A DNA stretch of 48,517 nucleotides from an uncultured Flavobacteriaceae bacterium (GTDB lineage Bacteria > Bacteroidota > Bacteroidia > Flavobacteriales > Flavobacteriaceae), in contig CANLXN010000014.1 in assembly GCA_947495135.1 (NCBI GenBank), positions 1-48,517 of the forward strand, in the 5' to 3' direction. This document shows positions 21,870-29,765 of the stretch, piece after piece. Position numbers and translations under genes: made by a program. Position 1 is the first letter of the stretch. Every line of letters begins with the position of its first letter. The notes beneath the pieces are model-generated. The model ran no database searches. It worked only from the letters and a program-made list of their open reading frames with translations, and was not told where the DNA came from.

Positions 21870-23384
21870 ATGCCAATTCCTCTAGTAAATTCTATTGCAT
21901 CTTGGTTTTTAAAAAAACGCTTTCATCAGATTGAGTTATTTTTAAAATACCCAATTGAGGTACAGGAGGAACTTTTACATCAACTGCTGCAGCAGGCAAA
22001 AAATACTGAAATTGGCAAGCAATATGAGTTTGCATCTATCACTACTTACAAGGAATTTACCGAGCGCGTACCTCTTACCAATTACGAATCAAGCGAGGAA
22101 CGCATTGAAAGAGCGCGTAGGGGAGAAAACAATATTTTTTGGCCAACACCTATTAAATGGTTTGCTAAATCTAGTGGTACCACCAGCGCGAAGAGTAAGT
22201 TTATTCCTGTAAGTCAAGAGTCTTTAGAAAATTGCCATTATGCCGCTAGTAAAGATTTACTGTGCTTGTACCTTAACAATAATCCGGATGCACATTTATT
22301 TTTGGGTAAGGGACTCCGTTTAGGTGGAAGCAAAGAGCTTTACGAAGAAAATGGGACCGTATTTGGTGATTTATCTGCCATCCTAATAGACAACATGCCG
22401 TTTTGGGCAGAATTTAGTAGCACTCCTAAGAATGAGATCTCATTAATGGCAGATTGGGAAACGAAAATGCAAGCCATCGTCAATGAAACGGTTCAAGAGA
22501 ATGTAACTAGCCTAGCTGGAGTACCCTCTTGGATGTTGGTATTACTGAACAATGTGTTAGAAACGACTGGGAAAAATAATATTTTTGAGATCTGGCCAAA
22601 TCTCGAGGTGTATTTTCACGGAGGAGTAAATTTTGATCCCTATATCGAACAATACAATAAATTATTCCCGAAAGACGACTTTCGGTATTATGAAATATAC
22701 AACGCTTCCGAAGGTTTCTTTGCAATTCAGGATCAAAATGGCAGCAATGAACTTTTGCTGATGCTCGACTACGGGATCTTTTATGAGTTCATTCCGATGG
22801 ATAGTTACGGATCTCTTTCTCAAAAGGTAATTCCGTTAAGCGAAGTCGAAGAAGGAGTTAATTATGCAATTGTGATTACTACCAACGCTGGGCTTTGGCG
22901 TTATAAAATTGGAGACACCGTTCGATTTACATCCACCAGCCCTTATAAAATAAAGGTAACAGGAAGAACTAAACATCACATCAATGCTTTTGGCGAAGAA
23001 CTAATTATTGAAAATGCAGAAGCTGCGCTTAAGAAAACAACGCAACTCACCAATTCTGAAATAGTCGACTATACAGCGGCTCCAATCTTTATGCAGGGAA
23101 AAGATAAAGGAGCGCACGAGTGGATGATCGAATTTAAAACGCCTCCAGACGACTTTCGCAGGTTTTCTGAGCTCTTAGATCAATCCCTACAAGAAGTAAA
23201 TAGTGACTACGAAGCAAAGCGATATAATAATACAACACTAAATGCGCCAAAGGTTCACAACGCGCGAGAACGGCTTTTTTACGATTGGTTAAAAGAAAAA
23301 GACAAATTAGGAGGGCAGCATAAGGTTCCTAGATTATCCAATACTAGAGACTACTTAGAAGAGCTTTTACAACTAAATAAATAA
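21870..23384 (+). CDS. GH3-family acyl-adenylate/amide synthetase
   Basis: 504 residues of the GH3 family (adenylate-forming, ANL-like). Motif I SSGTTSAKSKFIP starts at residue 101 (ATP phosphate loop), motif II is YNASEGFF (about 278-285), and motif III is YKIGDTVRF (about 346). Plant GH3 enzymes adenylate jasmonate or auxin and join them to amino acids. Bacterial members are common in Bacteroidota and their substrates are mostly unknown. The methyltransferase gene begins 5 bases after its stop, suggesting one transcript and a shared pathway. Confidence 0.9.
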   Translation: MPIPLVNSIASWFLKKRFHQIELFLKYPIEVQEELLHQLLQQAKNTEIGKQYEFASITTYKEFTERVPLTNYESSEERIERARRGENNIFWPTPIKWFAKSSGTTSAKSKFIPVSQESLENCHYAASKDLLCLYLNNNPDAHLFLGKGLRLGGSKELYEENGTVFGDLSAILIDNMPFWAEFSSTPKNEISLMADWETKMQAIVNETVQENVTSLAGVPSWMLVLLNNVLETTGKNNIFEIWPNLEVYFHGGVNFDPYIEQYNKLFPKDDFRYYEIYNASEGFFAIQDQNGSNELLLMLDYGIFYEFIPMDSYGSLSQKVIPLSEVEEGVNYAIVITTNAGLWRYKIGDTVRFTSTSPYKIKVTGRTKHHINAFGEELIIENAEAALKKTTQLTNSEIVDYTAAPIFMQGKDKGAHEWMIEFKTPPDDFRRFSELLDQSLQEVNSDYEAKRYNNTTLNAPKVHNARERLFYDWLKEKDKLGGQHKVPRLSNTRDYLEELLQLNK

Positions 23385-23388
23385 GCAA

Positions 23389-24210
23389 ATGGAAATTTTC
23401 GTACACGATACCGCTTTTATGATAGCTTATTACCGTGCGCAAAATGAATTGATGAGCAGAGATCCATTCGCAAAACTTTGGCTCCGACCTACGCTCAAAA
23501 ATTGGGCAGATCAATTTGCAGAGCATGTGTCCCCTCATGATGGGATTCTTCATTGTTTTCGAAATCGATTCTTTCTAGAAGAATTAGAAGAATTGTCTTC
23601 AAATCAAAATCGATTATTACTCATTAATTTGGGAGCGGGTTTTAGCATGTATCCGTATGTGCTGCCTGAGCATGTAAAAACTATTGAGGTAGACTTTCCT
23701 GAAATAGCTGAATATAAGCAAGAGAAGATCAAAAAATTTACCGCTGAGAAAAAAGTGCCTACTCGATCTGTACTTCATAAAGCGGCCAATATTACAACCA
23801 AGGAGGGGCAACAAGAACTTGCTGAACTTATAGCAACTTACCCCAATAGTAAAAAAGCAATTCTTATTGAAGGAGTCTTCTTCTTTCTTACACTTTCACA
23901 GATAGCATCGGTTCTATCTTTTTGTAGAAACCTATTGAAAGAAGGGGATCTGCTATTTTGTGTTTCATATGAAACACCCTTAGAAACCAGCCCAGTATTC
24001 GATAAACTAACTACTTATTTTTCTGAAGTACTGAAAAGTGAAGAAAATCCGTTTACCGTTTTATCCAACAGCTATTACGAAGAGTTGGACTCTTTTGATC
24101 TTCTTAAAAAAAGTAGTAGTGTGGAAGTAGGAGAACATTTCCAGGGACTTCCAAATGATCTCAACAAACAAGATGTTTTGAACGAATTCTTTTACGTTCT
24201 AAAGAAATAA
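23389..24210 (+). CDS. SAM-dependent methyltransferase, leucine carboxyl methyltransferase-like
   Basis: 273 residues. Motif I LGAGFSMYPY (81-90) and the acidic EVDFPEI (100-106) form the SAM site, and the IEGVFFFLT strand (about 164-172) with DNKL-type loops is typical of the LCMT/O-methyltransferase family often found with polyketide or peptide biosynthesis. It probably methylates a carboxyl or hydroxyl group of a small molecule. It follows the GH3 gene with a 4-base gap, so a GH3 product may be its substrate or partner, which is inference. Confidence 0.85.
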   Translation: MEIFVHDTAFMIAYYRAQNELMSRDPFAKLWLRPTLKNWADQFAEHVSPHDGILHCFRNRFFLEELEELSSNQNRLLLINLGAGFSMYPYVLPEHVKTIEVDFPEIAEYKQEKIKKFTAEKKVPTRSVLHKAANITTKEGQQELAELIATYPNSKKAILIEGVFFFLTLSQIASVLSFCRNLLKEGDLLFCVSYETPLETSPVFDKLTTYFSEVLKSEENPFTVLSNSYYEELDSFDLLKKSSSVEVGEHFQGLPNDLNKQDVLNEFFYVLKK

Positions 24211-24239
24211 AAGTAAGAATTTACCGATTAAAAGCAGAT

Positions 24240-24354
24240 TAATCCGACCATAAAAATGCCGTAAAACGTTGAATTTAGGCACTTCACCGATTTTTTAATT
24301 CTCTCATGTATTTCAACGAATTTTCCTACAACTTCAACTAAAAATTTTGGTAGT
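24240..24354 (+). promoter_or_regulatory. Conserved leader of small lipoprotein 1
   Basis: A non-coding block upstream of the first small lipoprotein. Bases 24311-24354 (44 bases, beginning TTTCAACGAATTTTCCTACA) are identical to 25234-25277, and 24240-24293 is clearly similar to 25164-25217. It ends 51 bases before the ATG. It may hold promoter elements, a regulator site or a structured RNA; I see no strong hairpin. Confidence 0.6.
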
Positions 24355-24405
24355 CTTTTTCTCACCGCGTAGGTTTGGAGTATCCAATAGCAAAAAAGGA
24401 TCAGT

Positions 24406-24603
24406 ATGAAAGCAGTAAAATTTATTATAGTATCTCTTATTTTAATCGTTGTTTGCAGTGCTTCTTTAACCTCATGTGGTACGGCACAATCGATTCAAGA
24501 CAAGTCTAGTCAGATGGCAGGATATACTTTAAAAAATAAAACTGAACTAATGCAGCAAAAGATTGCTAAGAAGAAAAACAACATTGTTCTAGCAACACCA
24601 TAA
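24406..24603 (+). CDS. Small paralogous lipoprotein 1
   Basis: 65 residues. A hydrophobic signal (KFIIVSLILIVVCSASLTSC) ends in lipobox Cys24. The mature part is short and polar. Its second half AGYTLKNKTELMQQKIAKKK...VLATP is almost identical to that of the paralogue at 25325-25504, so this motif is under selection. No family is recognised. The strongly basic, helix-prone C-terminus could bind envelope or nucleic-acid partners, but nothing shows which. A terminator follows at 24659. Confidence 0.78.
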   Translation: MKAVKFIIVSLILIVVCSASLTSCGTAQSIQDKSSQMAGYTLKNKTELMQQKIAKKKNNIVLATP

Positions 24604-24658
24604 TTATTAAAATAATACCAATACAGTTAAGTTAAGTTAAGTTTAAGTAAGATGAAGA

Positions 24659-24686
24659 CCCGAAGCACGCCAGTTTCGGGTTTTTT
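24659..24686 (+). terminator. Terminator after lipoprotein 1
   Basis: CCCGAAG-CACGCCAG-TTTCGGG hairpin followed by TTTTTT. Confidence 0.85.
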
Positions 24687-25163
24687 GATGTACGGCGTAT
24701 ATCGCATTACAACCAATTTATAAGAATAAATCTTTTTCGAATGAATATACGTTCGAAAATGCCAGAGCTGAAACGTAATTGAAGACAAACCTAACTTGCA
24801 ATTTAGACAGTATTCTACCCAACCATTTCCCAACCTAGGACAAATGTTTACAAATAGCTTCTGCTACATAACGTTTTAGTATGAAGTCTCCTTTTCTAGA
24901 ATAATCATGGCCGCCATGTACGCATATGCGCGTCAATTGCAAGAGAAAAAAAGACACTATACTTCTATGTTATAGAATAACACCTACAAAATAGTGGACC
25001 TTAAAGCCGAAACATACATAAGAAGTATTCATAAGATCTATTTAACGATAATTTAGATAGAGCAGTGTATTAAAGTAAGGCAAATGGTGAGATTATCTCA
25101 AAAGGACAAAATTAGCCTTCGTAAGAAATTCCAAAACACTGCCAACCCGTTTAAAAGCATCTT

Positions 25164-25277
25164 TAATCGACCATAAACACGCCATAAAACGAGAGTTTTA
25201 GACACTTTATCGACATTTCAAAAATTCGATGCATTTCAACGAATTTTCCTACAACTTCAACTAAAAATTTTGGTAGT
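25164..25277 (+). promoter_or_regulatory. Conserved leader of small lipoprotein 2
   Basis: Counterpart of 24240-24354. It includes the identical 44-base segment at 25234-25277 ending ATTTTGGTAGT, 47 bases before the ATG at 25325. Conservation extends from the leader into the gene's C-terminal half but not across the signal peptide. Confidence 0.6.
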
Positions 25278-25324
25278 ACTTTTCTTACAGACTATGTTTG
25301 GCCCATCAAATAATAATTGAGGAC

Positions 25325-25504
25325 ATGAAAAAGTATATCATTATCATCTTAGTAATTGCAGTTAGCGCAACATCTTGTACCACGAGCAAATCGATGTACA
25401 AAAGCGAAAATGACGTAGCTGGATATACCCTCAAAAACAAAACTGAATTAATGCAACAAAAGATTGCTAAGAAAAAAAAGAAAACTGTACTAGCTACTCC
25501 ATAA
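25325..25504 (+). CDS. Small paralogous lipoprotein 2
   Basis: 59 residues starting MKKYIIIILVIAVSATSC, with lipobox Cys18, from the ATG at 25325 (an upstream in-frame TTG at 25298 would spoil the signal peptide). The C-terminal AGYTLKNKTELMQQKIAKKK is shared with the first paralogue, as is VLATP at the end. The pair and their leaders look like a local duplication followed by divergence of the N-terminal half. Function unknown. Confidence 0.78.
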   Translation: MKKYIIIILVIAVSATSCTTSKSMYKSENDVAGYTLKNKTELMQQKIAKKKKKTVLATP

Positions 25505-25552
25505 GACAAGATAACCTCACACCTATACATAAGTTAAGTACGAAGAGAAGGT

Positions 25553-25586
25553 CCCAAAGCAAAATTTGCTTTGGGATTTTTCGTTT
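25553..25586 (+). terminator. Terminator after lipoprotein 2
   Basis: CCCAAAGCAAA and TTTGCTTTGGG form a long near-perfect stem, followed by ATTTTTCGTTTT. Confidence 0.85.
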
Positions 25587-25693
25587 TACCGGTGGGCCAC
25601 TCGCTTATTTCATTACTGGTTAAATATAACGACATCAACATTCTTAAGAGTTCATCCAACCGAGGCTGCACTTCGTCCAATATCGTTATAAAC

Positions 25694-25724
25694 AAAAAAC
25701 GCCCATTCGATAGATGAATGGGCG
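25694..25724 (-). terminator. Terminator after clpX
   Basis: On the minus strand, CGCCCATTC-ATCTATC-GAATGGGCG is followed by TTTTTT; it lies 25 bases after the clpX stop. Confidence 0.85.
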
Positions 25725-25748
25725 TCTCTATTACGAGCTATTTTCAGC

Positions 25749-26981
25749 TTAAGAAACTGCTTTCAACTTCTTTATAGTCGACTTGTTTAGTTTTTCTTCA
25801 GCGTATTCTTTTGTAACGTGTAGTTTTCGATCTTCTCCTCCAGGCAACTCGTACATCGCATCTGTCAAGACTGCTTCACATAGCGACCTTAAACCACGAG
25901 CTCCAAGTTTGTATTCGATGGCCTGGGATACTATAAAGTCTAAAGCCTCTTCTGTAATAATAAAATCGACCTCATCCATCTCAAACAATTTTTGATATTG
26001 CTTGATGATAGCGTTCTTTGGTTCCGTAAGAATTGCTCTAAGAGTTCCTTTATCCAACGGATTCATATATGCAAGAACAGGAAGTCTACCAATAATTTCA
26101 GGAATTAACCCAAAATCCTTCAAATCCTTCGGGATGATATAACGCAAAAGGTGATCTCGCTCCAAGGTATTCTCATTCTTGGAAGCACTAAAACCTACAG
26201 CCTGCATATTTAAACGTTTCGAAATATGTCTCTCGATCCCATCAAAGGCACCTCCAGCGATAAACAGAATGTTCTCTGTATTCACCTCAATGAACTTTTG
26301 ATCAGGATGCTTACGCCCTCCCTTTGGCGGAACGTTTACTACAGTTCCTTCAAGTAATTTCAACAAAGCCTGTTGCACCCCTTCTCCACTCACATCTCTA
26401 GTAATAGAAGGATTATCGCTTTTACGAGCAATCTTATCGATCTCGTCAATAAATACGATTCCGTTTTGCGCTTTGTCGAGATTGTAATCTGCAGCCTGTA
26501 ACAAACGAGTAAGAATACTTTCTACATCTTCCCCTACATAACCTGCTTCTGTTAGCACCGTGGCGTCTACGATAGCCAAAGGAACGTTCAGCATCCTAGC
26601 TATTGTCTTTGCCATTAAGGTTTTACCTGTCCCTGTTTGACCAACAATTACAATATTACTCTTCTGAATCTCAATATCGTCATCACTTTTGGGCTGTAAC
26701 AAACGTTTGTAGTGATTATAAACCGCTACCGACATTACTTTTTTGGTATGGTCCTGCCCAATGATGTAATCATCCAAAAACTCTTTTATAGCTTTCGGCT
26801 TTTTCAACATCATATCCTTCGTCAGTTCCGTGTTCGTAGAATGCAATGCTTCTTCCATCACAATTCCATGGGCTTGTTCAATGCATCGGTCACAAATATG
26901 TGCGTCTAATCCTGCTATTAGCAAATTAGTTTCGGCTTTTTTACGACCGCAAAATGAACATTCCAAATCTTCTTTCGACAT
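25749..26981 (-). CDS. clpX: ClpX, ATPase subunit of ClpXP protease
   Basis: 410 residues. The N-terminal zinc-binding domain has CSFCGRKK and CDRC (four Cys, residues about 8-33). The AAA+ module has Walker A GQTGTGKT (about 114), pore loop GYVG (about 147), Walker [12 protein letters not shown] (about 175) and the R-finger/sensor segment [18 protein letters not shown]. The ClpP-docking loop reads VGF (in [10 protein letters not shown]), against IGF in E. coli. ClpX unfolds tagged proteins and feeds them to ClpP. It lies 19 bases after clpP and is co-oriented with tig. Confidence 0.98.
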   Translation of the reverse strand: MSKEDLECSFCGRKKAETNLLIAGLDAHICDRCIEQAHGIVMEEALHSTNTELTKDMMLKKPKAIKEFLDDYIIGQDHTKKVMSVAVYNHYKRLLQPKSDDDIEIQKSNIVIVGQTGTGKTLMAKTIARMLNVPLAIVDATVLTEAGYVGEDVESILTRLLQAADYNLDKAQNGIVFIDEIDKIARKSDNPSITRDVSGEGVQQALLKLLEGTVVNVPPKGGRKHPDQKFIEVNTENILFIAGGAFDGIERHISKRLNMQAVGFSASKNENTLERDHLLRYIIPKDLKDFGLIPEIIGRLPVLAYMNPLDKGTLRAILTEPKNAIIKQYQKLFEMDEVDFIITEEALDFIVSQAIEYKLGARGLRSLCEAVLTDAMYELPGGEDRKLHVTKEYAEEKLNKSTIKKLKAVS

Positions 26982-27000
26982 AACAATCTAATTTGTTTGT

Positions 27001-27675
27001 TTATCCACGAGTTAAAATCTCGTCGATCATTCCATACTCAAGAGCCTTGTCACTCTTCATCCAGTAATCTCTATCACTGTCTTCATAAACTTTTTCGAAA
27101 GGCTGCCCAGAGTGATTTGCGATAATTTGATAAAGCTCATCTTTTAGGGTCAAAATTTCTCTTGCTGTAATTTCAATATCACTTGCTTGTCCTTGCGCTC
27201 CTCCCAACGGTTGATGAATCATTACACGGGAATGGGTTAAACCACTTCGTTTTCCCGCTGCTCCAGCACATAAAAGTACTGCTCCCATTGAGGCGGCCAT
27301 TCCTGTACAGATCGTAGCCACATCTGGTTTAATAAACTGCATCGTATCGTAAATACCAAGACCTGCATACACACTTCCTCCTGGCGAATTGATATATATT
27401 TGAATGTCTTTACTTGCGTCTACGCTTTCTAGAAAGAGTAACTGTGCTTGCACAATATTCGCAACCTGATCATTAATTCCTGTTCCCAAGAAAATAATAC
27501 GATCCATCATTAAACGTGAGAATACATCAAAAATAGCGATGTTCATCTGGCGTTCTTCAATAATGTTAGGTGTAAGTCCTTGCGGGCTCATACTACTTAT
27601 AATCTGATCGTAATATGTACTGCTAATACCCTGATCCTTTATAGCGAAGTCTTTAAATTCTTTTCCGTAATTCAT
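27001..27675 (-). CDS. clpP: ClpP, proteolytic subunit of ClpXP
   Basis: 224 residues. The catalytic triad is visible: Ser in GMAASMGAVLL, His in RVMIHQPLGG, and Asp in the C-terminal region DRDYWMKSDKALEYGMIDEI. The N-terminal extension of about 30 residues before the core is usual for the Bacteroidota. ClpP forms a tetradecameric serine protease in the cytoplasm that degrades proteins threaded in by ClpX. It lies between tig, 86 bases upstream with its own terminator, and clpX, 19 bases downstream. Confidence 0.98.
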   Translation of the reverse strand: MNYGKEFKDFAIKDQGISSTYYDQIISSMSPQGLTPNIIEERQMNIAIFDVFSRLMMDRIIFLGTGINDQVANIVQAQLLFLESVDASKDIQIYINSPGGSVYAGLGIYDTMQFIKPDVATICTGMAASMGAVLLCAGAAGKRSGLTHSRVMIHQPLGGAQGQASDIEITAREILTLKDELYQIIANHSGQPFEKVYEDSDRDYWMKSDKALEYGMIDEILTRG

Positions 27676-27702
27676 ATAGTATTTCTGAGTTTTTTATCTG
27701 AA

Positions 27703-27736
27703 AAAATAAAGGCGTTAAATCATCGATCCAACGCCC
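27703..27736 (-). terminator. Possible terminator between tig and clpP
   Basis: On the minus strand GGCGTT...AACGCC (13-base loop) is followed by TTTATTTTTT. The stem is short (six pairs), so it may only partly block read-through from tig into clpP. Confidence 0.6.
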
Positions 27737-27761
27737 TAAAGATAACTATTTTCTCGCTCAA

Positions 27762-29081
27762 TTAAGCGTAGGCTTCTTTTACAAATTTATCGTATGTAAT
27801 TTCCTTAGTCTTAAGCTTTGCATTTTCCTTAAAAAATTGAAGAATTTTAGTAGTATTCATCTGTTCACTTAGACGTTGCACTTCTTCTTGATTACTCATA
27901 ATACGCGCCACTATACCTTCAATTTCCTCTTCCGTCGGGTTCATCTGTCCAAACTGAGCCATTTGAGCCTTTATCATTCCTTTTGAGTAGTCTTTCAACT
28001 CCTCAAAAGTAACCTGTAGGTTATTTTCAGCGCGTAGCTTTCCTTCTATTAACTGATAGCGCAATCCTTTTTCACTTCTCTCGAACTCTGCTTTGGCTTC
28101 TTCCTCTGTCATTGGCTTTTCTCCAGAAAATTGAATCCAACGTTGCAAAAACTGTGCTGGTAAATCAAATTTTGTGTTTTCAATTAGAGAATCTACCACA
28201 TCATTTAGCAATTTTTGATCGCTTTGCTGCTCAAATTGCTTCTCTGCATCTTCTTTAATTTTCTCTTTTAATTGTTCTTCCGAAGTAACTATCCCTTCTC
28301 CGAATAACTTATCAAAAAATTCCTGATTCATTTCAGCAAGTTCGCGTTTGTTCACTTCTTCCACTTTCAAGGTAACCTCAATATTTAATCCGTGCGCATC
28401 ATCATGATCCACTCCTAAATACTTTTGGTTATCATGATCATCCTTGAACAACCCCTTTGTTTTCAATACAATCTCATCACCCACTTTCGCTCCGGTTAAA
28501 GCAGTAATTTGCTTTTTACCTTTGATATCGTCCATTGACAAAGTAGTTTTATTCTCTATATCTTTTTCCGAAGATGTAAACGTTCCAGTAATTTCACTAT
28601 CCTTTTCAACCTTGGTCTGAGAAATGATCTTCCCATATTGTTTGCGGATGGTTTTTACTTGATTAGTGATCATCTCATTATCTGCCACCACCTTGTATTG
28701 TGTTACGGCTTTCTTCTTTACGTCCACTTCAAATTGAGGAGCAAGGCCCAACTCAAATTCAAATGAAAAATCGTCTCCATCCCAATCGATCTGGGCATCG
28801 TTTTTTGGCAACGGATTTCCGAGTACATCCAATTTTTCTTCCGTGAGATACTTATGAAGATTATCTTGAAGTAACTTGTTTACTTCCTCCACCAATACCG
28901 CTTTCCCGTACTGTTTTTTTACCATTCCCATTGGCACATGACCCTTTCTGAATCCAGGAATGTTGGCAGTTTTACGGTAATTGTTGAGAATTTCTTCTAC
29001 TTTCCCCGCATAATCTTCCTTTGAAATTGCCACGGTCAATACCGCGTTTAAGCTATCGATTTCTTTTTTTGTAATATTCAT
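27762..29081 (-). CDS. tig: Trigger factor
   Basis: 439 residues from the ATG at 29081 (an upstream in-frame extension to 29120 was rejected because the family starts MNI-KE). The ribosome-docking signature GFRKGHVP is at about 44-51. The middle PPIase-like domain is present but diverged, and the C-terminal helical arms are full length. Trigger factor binds ribosomes at the exit tunnel and holds nascent chains. It leads the tig-clpP-clpX cluster that is conserved widely in bacteria. Confidence 0.97.
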   Translation of the reverse strand: MNITKKEIDSLNAVLTVAISKEDYAGKVEEILNNYRKTANIPGFRKGHVPMGMVKKQYGKAVLVEEVNKLLQDNLHKYLTEEKLDVLGNPLPKNDAQIDWDGDDFSFEFELGLAPQFEVDVKKKAVTQYKVVADNEMITNQVKTIRKQYGKIISQTKVEKDSEITGTFTSSEKDIENKTTLSMDDIKGKKQITALTGAKVGDEIVLKTKGLFKDDHDNQKYLGVDHDDAHGLNIEVTLKVEEVNKRELAEMNQEFFDKLFGEGIVTSEEQLKEKIKEDAEKQFEQQSDQKLLNDVVDSLIENTKFDLPAQFLQRWIQFSGEKPMTEEEAKAEFERSEKGLRYQLIEGKLRAENNLQVTFEELKDYSKGMIKAQMAQFGQMNPTEEEIEGIVARIMSNQEEVQRLSEQMNTTKILQFFKENAKLKTKEITYDKFVKEAYA

Positions 29082-29117
29082 TTTTCTGAAATGTTTACCC
29101 TCGTTATTTTCGGAGTG

Positions 29118-29148
29118 CAAAAATACGACATTTTAATCAAGCTAACAA
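29118..29148 (-). promoter_or_regulatory. Promoter of tig
   Basis: On the minus strand TTG (29148-29146), a 20-base spacer, then TATTTTTG (29125-29118), matching TTG-N17-20-TAnnTTTG. It lies 36 bases before the tig start. Confidence 0.65.
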
Positions 29149-29270
29149 CTACTCACTTTTCAAAATGAACCACATACGCTTATTAACGGAAAAAATGAAC
29201 TGAAAAATAGAACGAGCTTTCTACATAAAAAAGCTATACAAAAGAGCTACTCACTTCAACTAAACATCAA

Positions 29271-29621
29271 TTAGTCTTTTTTCTTAGCACCCAATATCGA
29301 ATAAAGTACAGACTGCAAGAATGAAAGTAACAAGCTAAAAATAATAGCCCACCAGATATTATTTACAGAGAAACCATCTATAAAATAGTCTGCCATTAAA
29401 ATAACTATCCCGTTAATTACCAATAGAAACAGTCCAAGAGTTACAATAGTAATTGGAAAGGTTAAAATAACCAGTATTGGCTTTATCAATATTCGCAGAA
29501 GTGCCAATACAACTGCAACAATTACAGCAGACCAGTAACTTGCAACGCCCACTCCAGGCAGGACATACGACAAAATTATTACGGCAACGGCGGTGAGAAG
29601 AATTCTTAAAATGGTTTTCAT
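29271..29621 (-). CDS. Phage-holin-4-like membrane protein (YvlD type)
   Basis: 116 residues with four hydrophobic helices (about 5-22, 27-48, 55-78, 88-110). The pattern LRILIKPILVILTFPITIVTLGLFLLVING is the hallmark of the phage_holin_4_2/YvlD family of small chromosomal membrane proteins. Despite the family name there is no phage gene nearby, and it is probably a host envelope protein of unknown role. It sits alone between tig and the SGNH gene. Confidence 0.85.
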   Translation of the reverse strand: MKTILRILLTAVAVIILSYVLPGVGVASYWSAVIVAVVLALLRILIKPILVILTFPITIVTLGLFLLVINGIVILMADYFIDGFSVNNIWWAIIFSLLLSFLQSVLYSILGAKKKD

Positions 29622-29711
29622 GACTTAGGTGTTTTTATAAAGATACACAGTTAGTCTCATTTTTTCAGAGAAGTTACTTCTCAATTATCCGACTTGTTGG
29701 CATTATGATAC

Positions 29712-29740
29712 AAAAAAACGCCCTTCGAAAAGGGCGTTTT
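29712..29740 (-). terminator. Terminator after the SGNH lipoprotein gene
   Basis: AACGCCCTT-CGAA-AAGGGCGTT hairpin with an A-run on the left (T-run on the minus strand) and TTTT on the right. It lies 26 bases after the stop at 29766. Confidence 0.85.
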
Positions 29741-29765
29741 AAAAACTTTATACTACAGTTTCTAA

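Larger units (their letters stand above)
24604..25324. other. Intergenic stretch between lipoprotein paralogues
   Basis: About 720 bases. It holds the terminator at 24659-24686, the conserved leader of the second lipoprotein (25164-25277), and between them a stretch with small dyads near 24908-24935 (CATGGCCGCCATG; ACGCATATGCG). A 22-codon frame at 24908 is too short to claim. Nothing else is recognised. Confidence 0.5.

Noticed and set aside
24908-24976. A 22-codon frame (starts MAAMYAYARQ) and small dyads in the stretch between the lipoprotein genes
   Set aside because: Too short to support by eye, with no conserved leader or start signal; could be chance.
29271-29621. Phage holin, as evidence for a prophage
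   Set aside because: The family is chromosomal in many bacteria and no phage structural, lysis or integrase gene lies nearby.
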